Shown here: positions 1 through 6,200 of the stretch, piece after piece | Numbering within the stretch: position 1 is the stretch's first letter | Layout of the letters: the number at the start of each line of letters is the position of its first letter | Assembly: GCF_002081825.1 (NCBI RefSeq) | Contig: NZ_MUKU01000010.1 | Span: forward strand, 1 to 64,000 | DNA length: 64,000 bases | Source: Chromobacterium haemolyticum | GTDB lineage: Bacteria; Pseudomonadota; Gammaproteobacteria; Burkholderiales; Chromobacteriaceae | Direction of reading: 5' to 3' | The notes under the pieces: model-generated | What the model saw: the letters and a program-made list of their open reading frames with translations, nothing else | What the model was told of the DNA's origin: nothing | Databases searched by the model: none | Made by a program: the position numbers and the translations under genes

Positions 1-86
1 GTTTTCTTGCGTACGCTTTCCAATAGCGGTCTGATCTGTTCGAACTGTTCACGACTTACGTCGCTTGGATAATGGCTTCTTCGCAT
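1..86 (-). CDS. IS5-family transposase, N-terminal fragment cut by window edge
   Basis: The minus strand reads from an ATG at 86 into MRRSHYPSDVSREQFEQIRP and stays open to base 1. This matches the N terminus of IS5-type DDE transposases, where the S-D-x-x-R-E-Q-F-E-x-I-x-P-L-L segment begins a helix-turn-helix that binds the terminal repeats. Only 28 codons are in the window, so the catalytic domain cannot be judged and the element may be intact or broken. It lies downstream of rdgC on the same strand and is probably unrelated to it. Confidence 0.75.
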   Translation of the reverse strand, partial: MRRSHYPSDVSREQFEQIRPLLESVRKK

Positions 87-126
87 GCGGCAATTATCTC
101 AGGACGAAAAGATCGTGAACAGGCTC
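1..126 (-). mobile_element. IS5-family insertion sequence, one end only
   Basis: The window opens inside an insertion sequence. The transposase start lies at 86 on the minus strand. Just upstream of it, the minus-strand sequence GAGCCTGTTCACGATC (ending at 126) resembles the terminal inverted repeats of IS5-type elements, so I place the element boundary near 126. The other terminus is outside the window, so the target duplication cannot be checked. The boundary is inferred from position and resemblance, not from a matched repeat pair. Confidence 0.55.
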
Positions 127-372
127 TGAGAGGCGAGCCACGAAAAGCTGTGTATCTGTCAGGGGTTCTGTGCTTATTGCAGCCAGGCGAAGTTGGCGCA
201 CAATTCCAGCCAGAGCGCTTGCCAGTTGACTGGTTTCATCGGGATCTCCGTTGCTTGATTGTCCACAGTATCGCTCAGCGATTTTTATTTGTGAAATTGA
301 TTGTTTTTCGTTTTTGCTTAGCCAATTGCTATGGGTGTGGCGCTCAAGAATGGAGCAGGGAGGCTGGGAGAG
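127..372. other. non-coding stretch between IS end and rdgC terminator
   Basis: I see no convincing gene here. A minus-strand frame stays open from about 372 to a stop at 94-96, reaching into the IS end, but it has no credible start codon. It could be the tail of a gene interrupted by the IS or chance. A 21-codon minus ORF starting at 241 has a weak ribosome site and no recognisable content. Confidence 0.4.
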
Positions 373-409
373 GAAAATACCGCCCCGTAGCGCATTGCTT
401 GCGGGGCGG
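373..409 (-). terminator. rdgC terminator
   Basis: Inverted repeat CCGCCCCG (380-387) with CGGGGCGG (402-409), followed on the minus strand by a T-rich run (374-377). It lies 8 bases beyond the rdgC stop codon, as expected of an intrinsic terminator. Confidence 0.8.
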
Positions 410-417
410 AATGAGGA

Positions 418-1398
418 TCAATCCCAGGGCACTTCCGCTGTGTTTTCATCTACGGCGGCGGGGGGGTTGTTCGTCACAGGAGCGGCTGTCGGGCTGGATG
501 CTTCTTCCAATCCGCCCAGCGCGGCGACCAAAGCGTCCACCAGCTCGCCCAATTCTTCGCTCATCAGGGTGAAGGTGGCTTCGAACAGGCTTTCTCTATC
601 ATCGCCCGCCTGGCTGGCTTCATCCTGCAGCAGGTCCAGGAACTGCAGCCGCTTCAGCTGCAGCATATCGGTCAGTTGGAAGCGGATCTTTTCCTGCCAG
701 ATCAGGCCAACCCGGGTCACTTGCTTGCCGGTGGCGATGTGTTGGCGAATCTCGTCCGCGGTCAGATCGATGCGCGCGCAACGCACCACCGCGCCGTTCT
801 CTCCGCTGTCTTTTAATTCGCAATCGGAATCCAGCTCAAAGCCGGCCGGCGCTTCACCGGCCGCCAGCCAGTCCGTCATCGCGGTATGTGGCGCGATCTT
901 GGTGCGCGGTAGCGCGGCGGGGAAGGGGGGCAAGGCTTCGCGCAGCTTGGAGACCAGCGCCTCCGCCTTGCTGGCGGCGGCCGAATCCACCATCAGCCAG
1001 CCGCGGCGAGTGTCCAGATAGGCGCTCATCCGGCTGCTGCGCACAAAGGCGCGCGGCAGCAGGTCGTCGGTGATCTGCTCTTTCAGCGCCAGCTTTTCCT
1101 TGCGGCCCACCTTGCGCAGTTCTTTGTCTTCGATCTCGGCGACTTTCAGCTCGACGAAATCGCGGATCACCGATGAGGGCAGCACTTTGTCCTCGCGGCG
1201 CAGCGACACCATCTGGCAGCCGCGCACTGCGTAAACCGGCGCGTCCAGATGGCCGGCGGCGGGCACCCAGCCCTCGCTGAACCAGTCCAGACCCATGCAG
1301 TGTTGGAATGGACGCTTTTCCAGCGCGGCGGAAAGCTGCTCGTTGTTGGGGGCGTCGTCTTGATTCAAACGGTAAAAAGATAGTTGCCTAAACCACAT
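418..1398 (-). CDS. rdgC: Recombination-associated protein RdgC
   Basis: RdgC is a nucleoid-associated DNA-binding ring protein that modulates RecA and replication-fork recombination; in Neisseria it is needed for efficient pilin variation. The 326-residue product begins MWFRQLSFYRL, the family's usual N terminus, so I start at 1398 rather than at the in-frame upstream ATG at 1476, which would add 26 untypical residues. Length is slightly above the roughly 300-residue E. coli protein because of a Pro/Ala-rich acidic tail after residue 300. It is followed by its own terminator. Its upstream region is shared with the tRNA cluster. Confidence 0.93.
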   Translation of the reverse strand: MWFRQLSFYRLNQDDAPNNEQLSAALEKRPFQHCMGLDWFSEGWVPAAGHLDAPVYAVRGCQMVSLRREDKVLPSSVIRDFVELKVAEIEDKELRKVGRKEKLALKEQITDDLLPRAFVRSSRMSAYLDTRRGWLMVDSAAASKAEALVSKLREALPPFPAALPRTKIAPHTAMTDWLAAGEAPAGFELDSDCELKDSGENGAVVRCARIDLTADEIRQHIATGKQVTRVGLIWQEKIRFQLTDMLQLKRLQFLDLLQDEASQAGDDRESLFEATFTLMSEELGELVDALVAALGGLEEASSPTAAPVTNNPPAAVDENTAEVPWD

Positions 1399-1492
1399 AT
1401 TTGTTCCATAATGCGCGTCCTCTGATGCCACAGATTGTACCGCAGCCAAGACGGCAGCGGGGCGGTTTTCAGACAAGCTTTTAGATGGTCGT

Positions 1493-1569
1493 CGGAGTGT
1501 AGCTTAGCCTGGTAGAGCGCTACGTTCGGGACGTAGAGGCCGGAGGTTCGAATCCTCTCACTCCGACCA
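1493..1569 (+). tRNA. tRNA-Pro(CGG), copy 1
   Basis: A 77-base cloverleaf: acceptor CGGAGTG pairs with CACTCCG, followed by ACCA. The anticodon loop TTCGGGA gives CGG, which reads CCG. The T-loop is GGTTCGAATCC. The CCA end is encoded. The sequence is identical to the second copy 157 bases downstream. Confidence 0.95.
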
Positions 1570-1649
1570 GTCAAATAGAAAAAGCTTGTCAGAAAACATC
1601 GGATGTAGTAAATTTCTGCTCCTCGGCGCTCTGCGCCGGAGGCAGTAAA

Positions 1650-1726
1650 CGGAGTGTAGCTTAGCCTGGTAGAGCGCTACGTTCGGGACGTAGAGGCCGG
1701 AGGTTCGAATCCTCTCACTCCGACCA
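1650..1726 (+). tRNA. tRNA-Pro(CGG), copy 2
   Basis: Base-for-base identical to the 77-base tRNA at 1493-1569, with the same CGG anticodon and encoded CCA. The 80-base spacer between the copies is not repeated. The pair probably raises the dose of the CCG-reading tRNA, which is useful in this high-GC genome. A strong terminator follows. Confidence 0.95.
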
Positions 1727-1733
1727 GATTCAA

Positions 1734-1768
1734 AACCCTGAATTCAAATCATTGAATTCAGGGTTTTT
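1734..1768 (+). terminator. terminator after tRNA-Pro pair
   Basis: A perfect 14-base inverted repeat (1734-1747 with 1752-1765) with a four-base loop and a TTTTT run. It ends the tRNA-Pro transcript before the tRNA-Thr unit. Confidence 0.9.
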
Positions 1769-1879
1769 GCATTGGAGCGCGGATAAGTTAAATCGGATAT
1801 TTGGAAATGACCGCCACCTCTTTTCAAATCGACGGAAACTGTTTATTATTACGCGCTCTGCTTCAGGGCGGAGTGATGT

Positions 1880-1955
1880 GCCGGTATAGCTCAGTTGGTA
1901 GAGCAGCGCATTCGTAATGCGAAGGTCGGGGGTTCGACTCCTCTTACCGGCACCA
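1880..1955 (+). tRNA. tRNA-Thr(CGT), prophage integration target
   Basis: A 76-base cloverleaf with acceptor GCCGGTA/TACCGGC, then ACCA; anticodon loop TTCGTAA gives CGT, reading ACG. The prophage is inserted in its 3' end: phage DNA restores the end of the gene here, so the tRNA stays intact. A partial duplicate of its T-arm and acceptor end is left at 44913-44940. Its original terminator appears to be the one at 44962-44983. Confidence 0.95.
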
Positions 1956-1958
1956 CAA
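1931..1958 (+). repeat. attL core within tRNA-Thr 3' end
   Basis: Matches 44913-44940 at 25 of 28 positions. The last 19 bases, CCTCTTACCGGCACCACAA (1940-1958), are identical. The repeat covers the T-loop and acceptor end of the tRNA, a standard site for tyrosine integrases. Confidence 0.92.
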
Positions 1959-1990
1959 ACAATATATAAATCAGGACGTTACGTGTGGTT

Positions 1991-2009
1991 TGGCGTAAAT
2001 CTGGCGTAA
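1991..2009 (+). promoter_or_regulatory. integrase arm-type sites, left side (two TGGCGTAA copies)
   Basis: TGGCGTAA occurs at 1991-1998 and 2002-2009, 11 bases apart, just inside attL. The same octamer occurs four times just inside attR (two in each orientation). Such repeats on both sides of a core site are typical of integrase arm-binding sites. The function is inferred from position and repetition. Confidence 0.65.
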
Positions 2010-2033
2010 TGACCTGTTTTTGTACCTAGAAAT

Positions 2034-2058
2034 GCCCGGCCTGCGTCGGGCTTTTTCT
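2034..2058 (+). terminator. weak terminator inside attL
   Basis: Inverted repeat GCCCG...CGGGC followed by TTTTTCT. It would stop transcription entering the prophage from tRNA-Thr. The stem is short, so confidence is moderate. Confidence 0.5.
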
Positions 2059-2100
2059 AATTTGTTTTTAATGTCTTTGTCATTTTGTGGGCTGCCCAGT

Positions 2101-2271
2101 ATGAGCATAGTGACTTTCGAGAGAGAAACGGATGAAACCGTCAGATGCTACATCGATGGCGTGTCACGTGATTTTTTGTTGTCGTTTAAAAGTCATGACG
2201 AGATGGTGAGGCTTTTGCCCGATATAAGGGAGTTAGTTTGGGCGGTTGAACAGGCTCTAGAAAAGAAATGA
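2101..2271 (+). CDS. hypothetical 56-residue protein at the left end of the prophage
   Basis: The frame beginning MSIVTFERETDETVRCYIDG is small and acidic, and I do not recognise a family. I chose the ATG at 2101. Upstream in-frame ATGs (2071, 2035) lie in or near the terminator at 2034-2058 and would add hydrophobic residues without a better ribosome site; no clear Shine-Dalgarno is visible for any of them. It is the only plus-strand gene at this end of the prophage and converges on the spanin gene, a usual place for an independently expressed accessory gene. Whether it is expressed is uncertain. Confidence 0.4.
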   Translation: MSIVTFERETDETVRCYIDGVSRDFLLSFKSHDEMVRLLPDIRELVWAVEQALEKK

Positions 2272-2313
2272 GCTAGGACTCTACCGCCCAAAGGTTAGTA
2301 AAGCGGAAGGCTG

Positions 2314-2778
2314 TTATTGTCTGCCGTTCATAATTATCTTTTGGCAGGCACTGAGCTGCCGGACTGCGTCGTCAGCTTCGGCAGCGAGTCTGAGAGCATC
2401 GTCTCCATGCGCTGCAAGAAAGTCGGTTGGCGCGGACGCATCACGTCGGCCGGCGCCGGTGGCAGCGTCGGGCAGATTGCCGCCGGCGGCGCGCTGGTCG
2501 CGCAGCCGGAGCTGAGCGCGCAGACGAGCAACAGCCCCTTGAAGTTCCACTTTCCCATTTTCCAATCCCTCCTGATAGGCCGCTGCGGCTGATGCGTCGC
2601 TCTTGGCCGTGCTCTGTTCCTTTGCCCTGGCTGCTTTCTCCGCAACAACTACCGTTTCAGCAGCCTCGGCGCGCTGGGCCGCGGCATCACGCTCAGCCAG
2701 TGCCGACCGGTAATGCCAGCCGGCGAAAAGTAAAACGGCGGCCAATAACAAGGCCGCCGCAGCTTTGATCCAATTCAT
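2314..2778 (-). CDS. i-spanin Rz
   Basis: The inner-membrane half of the spanin pair, which fuses inner and outer membranes in the last step of lysis. The 154-residue product has an N-terminal signal-anchor (residues 5-22, LLLAAVLLFAGWHYRS) and then a long Ala/Glu/Arg-rich helical periplasmic part predicted as coiled coil, the usual Rz layout. A lipoprotein gene (Rz1) is nested inside it in another frame, which makes the call strong. It sits at the far end of the late operon, about 12 kb from holin and endolysin. Confidence 0.85.
   Translation of the reverse strand: MNWIKAAAALLLAAVLLFAGWHYRSALAERDAAAQRAEAAETVVVAEKAARAKEQSTAKSDASAAAAYQEGLENGKVELQGAVARLRAQLRLRDQRAAGGNLPDAATGAGRRDASAPTDFLAAHGDDALRLAAEADDAVRQLSACQKIIMNGRQ
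2334..2558 (-). CDS. o-spanin Rz1 lipoprotein nested in Rz
   Basis: A 74-residue outer-membrane lipoprotein reading in a shifted frame entirely inside Rz. Its start is at 2558, behind a GGAGGG ribosome site. The signal peptide ends with lipobox-like ALSSGC (Cys19), followed by a Pro-rich stretch (PPAAICPTLPPAPADV) typical of Rz1. The tail MLSDSLPKLTTQSG resembles lambda-family Rz1 C termini from memory. It would pair with the Rz C terminus across the periplasm. Full nesting, as in lambda, is known for this gene pair. Confidence 0.85.
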   Translation of the reverse strand: MGKWNFKGLLLVCALSSGCATSAPPAAICPTLPPAPADVMRPRQPTFLQRMETMLSDSLPKLTTQSGSSVPAKR

Positions 2779-2793
2779 GAATAAGCACCTCCC

Positions 2794-3222
2794 TTAAAGG
2801 TCTGTCCTGATCCACAGCCACGCGCCGGGCGGCCGGTTGCTCTTTGGCATGAGCATCAGGTCAAGGTGATAGCCGCTGTAACCGCCGGTCAGCGTCAGGG
2901 CAGGGCGTGCGATGGTGCGGCCCTCGTACTGCAATCCCACTATCTGAGGGCTGGCACCAACATGCCACCGGCCGGCTGTCTGCCAGCGCGGGCCGAATGC
3001 GACAACATGCTCAACCGAGCCGTTCAGCCGGTGCTGCATGTATGCCGCGCCCAGTTCCGGCCCATCTTGCAGCCGTATGTTGAGCGCCACGCCGGCGCCA
3101 GGGTCTGCCAGGCTTCCGCCTTGCTGCCACCTTGTGGTGGCCGCGATCAGGCTCGGGGTGATTTCGACAGCATGCGCAGATGCTGCAAATACGATCGGCA
3201 ATAGAAAAGCCAGAGGCTTCAT
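2794..3222 (-). CDS. predicted secreted protein of unknown function
   Basis: 142 residues with a clear cleavable signal peptide (MKPLAFLLPIVFAASAHA, cut before VEI). The mature part is rich in alternating hydrophobic and Gly/aromatic segments (GAGVALNIRL, ELGAAYMQHRL, ALTLTGGYSGYHLDLML), which could form beta strands of a small outer-membrane barrel. I do not recognise a family. It lies between the J tail gene and the spanins. A cell-envelope protein in that place could alter the phage receptor or act in lysis; both ideas are inference. Confidence 0.6.
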   Translation of the reverse strand: MKPLAFLLPIVFAASAHAVEITPSLIAATTRWQQGGSLADPGAGVALNIRLQDGPELGAAYMQHRLNGSVEHVVAFGPRWQTAGRWHVGASPQIVGLQYEGRTIARPALTLTGGYSGYHLDLMLMPKSNRPPGAWLWIRTDL

Positions 3223-3268
3223 GAGAGTCTCCTATCAAAGGGTGCTGCTGTTGGGAAAAACGAAGAGA

Positions 3269-6200
3269 TCAGACCCGAACGAGCTTCCAGTCGATGCGGG
3301 TGATGTTGATCACCCCGCCTGACGTGCCTGCGCCGTTCCATGTGAACTTGATGTACATCCGGTTATCGATTGGGCTGTTCGCTGCGCCGGCGAGCAGGCC
3401 GTCACCGTGAACAACTTCGACCGATGTGTAACCCATGGCACCGCCGGACTGGGTGTTGCCGCCTGCGATGGTGGCAGAGGCTTGGAACATGTCGGACGAC
3501 GAGCTGGACCAGCCGCTGGGCAAGTTCACGCCGGTATCGATAAAGGTGGTCCATGTCCCACTGCTACCGAGCCAGCCAGAATTAACCCATGCAACGCCGC
3601 TGGCGCGAACGTCCGGAGCAGATACGATGGTGCGGGCGAAATAGCCCGAGCCGTCGAAGTTGATCTGCACCGCGCCGGGGACATGCATCATTGCAGGACT
3701 ACGGCTTGGGTCGAGGTTGAAATACTTCTGCCGGTCATTGGAATACATGATCCCGGCAGTCACTTCACCGATGTTGGCCGTGATCGCGGACAACTGACCG
3801 ACCGCCATGTCACTGGCGGCGACCTGTGACTTTCTCGCCAAGCTTCCCAGTCCGGCCACACGGTTAACATCGAGATTCTGGCCAGCGCCAAAAATGATGT
3901 TGCCCGCGGTGTCCTTGATCGTCAGGTTGCGAGAGTCGATGTGATTGGCCGTGATCGCCCCGGCTTGGACCTTGTCACCGGTGATGCTATTGGCGGCAAG
4001 GCGATCGCCGGTCAACGATCCCACGACGATGTGAGTCGCAGTAATCTGGTTCGCTGCGATCTTGTCCGCCGTGACCGCATTGGCTGCCACCTTGTCGGTG
4101 GTGATGGCGCCATCGACGATCAGATTGCCGGTGTTGCGTCGACGAATGGACAGATTGCGGCCTCGCCACTCTCCGCAATCCGCGCCAAAACCGTTGCGCT
4201 GCCACCAGACGCGAGCGTAACGCGCCCAGGACGGAGCACGTATTGCTCCATCTATTTTCGTCCAAATAGTCGTTTGTGAAATATAGCCGCAGCCCAGCCA
4301 AGTCTGCTGATTTGGAGCCACCGGATCATCGACAAAATACAGGCCAAGAGTCGTACCACTTGTGCCGCCCGCGATCCACTTGGCTTCGAATGAGCTAAGA
4401 AATTCATCGCCGCCTTGCACAGGGAAAAACGTGCCGTATACGCTGTCACGCGCGCCAGCGGGTACGCTCAAATAGGGCAAATTTCCTTCCAGGCCAGCCG
4501 TCGCTGCCGACCAGCCGTCGCTGCCATTCTTACCATCAGGATTGCCGACTAGATTACCGAACTCGCCCACCATTACCTGTGATGCGGTAATGATGAATGC
4601 TGATGTACTGCCGTCGTTGAAGGCCTGTAACCCGGAAACCTTTCTGTTGCCATTAGCATCAGCCGCTTCCAGCACAACCCCCCACTTGCTGGCCACTTTG
4701 CCGTCTAGCGTGGCCTGCGCCTGCTGGACTTGGGTGACGCTCGCCTCGGCTGTTCCCACGCGCGCGGCAAGTGTGGTGACATCCTGAGCATTGGCCTTGC
4801 CCGCTACGGTTGACTCAACCGTGCTGATCCGCGAAATCGCGGCATTGGCGCTGAACAGCGCCGCACCGGATAGCAGTTCTGACAGGGTGGGCTCATTGCC
4901 GTCGCAAACTTCGAAACGCGGAAGAGCGAAGTACTGTTCGGCACCTTGATCGGCGTAATACTGGTAGGCGCGGTGAGTGCTCACCTTGGATCCGGGAGTG
5001 ATTCGGTAATCTATGCCAGTCGCGACTTTTGCCCCAGTGATACCGTCGTAGACGCCGGACATACCCAATTGCGGACCAGTGTATGAGCTGGGAAAGATAT
5101 AACCCACCCACAAATACCAGCGCCCGGCGATAAAGTTGGATTTGTATGTCTGGTAGAAATATGGGTTTCCATTTTCCACACCGCCGATATCGGACACGTT
5201 TTGGGTGCCCAAATACATCTGAGCATTCCCCGCCATCGGGCGCATCCAAACGGTCAGCCGGTAGCGTTGAGTCTCGTCTACTGGAATGTTGTTGTAATTC
5301 CAGCCGCCATCCTCGTTACCTCCTTTTGCCGTTCCTTTCCACACCGTCAATTTCTCGCCGAACGGGCCGTCAGCGAGAATCAGAGCGTTCTCATTGAGGA
5401 AGTTTTCGTTGGGAACGAATTTCCCGACCGGGAATGAAGCCCCTGGTTTCCATGCTGACGTGTCCAGTAGATTGCGGCTGACAGATGCCTGCAAGCGGCT
5501 GACATCACTCGCCGACGCTTTACCTGCAATGCTGGTTTCCGCGCTGGCGATCCGTTGCACGGCAGCATCCAGTTCCGACTGCGCTGCTTTGCCTACGATC
5601 GCACCGTTAATATCGCCACCAGGTGCAAGTCGCGCGTTCACTTGGTTGATGCTTTGGCCAAGAGCTTTATCAGCATCTGCAAGCGTCGCAAGCTGCTGGT
5701 CAGCGGTAGCCTTGTTGCCGGCGACAGTCGACTGCAACGCCGTCAGGTCGCCGGCCGCGGCCTTGTCGTTCAATGCCGCTTCGACCCAGCCCACGCGAGT
5801 CAGTGCGCTGTCGACGTTCTTCTGCAGCAGAGAGCCAAGCGCATTGTTACCAAGGCCCATGGGGCTGCCATTCAGCCAGTCAAACTTCAATTCAACGCGA
5901 GCTGCAGGATCGGCATAGGCCTGGCCGGCATACATTTCAAAGCCACTGCCTTCACCAACACCGGCCCGGCCGACAAGAAGGTATGCGGATCGAAACTTTA
6001 AGGCCGGATTCCCGAAGACGGCTTTGCTGGCGCCGACGCGGTAGAGCGCGTCCGGGAAGCCGCTTTTCAGCCGCCGCGCCCAGGCATCTTCATCCGAATA
6101 AACGAAAATAGCGGTCCCGGTTTGCACAGCATTGAGCCAGTTCGCGGCGGCCTGTGCAGAATCGTCAGACTGAAAATCAAACCGAGCGGACGCTACGACG

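Noticed and set aside
251..1021. Long open frame on the plus strand across rdgC
   Set aside because: It mirrors rdgC codons on the other strand, has Ser/Ala-rich untypical composition and no homologue I know; it is an effect of high GC.
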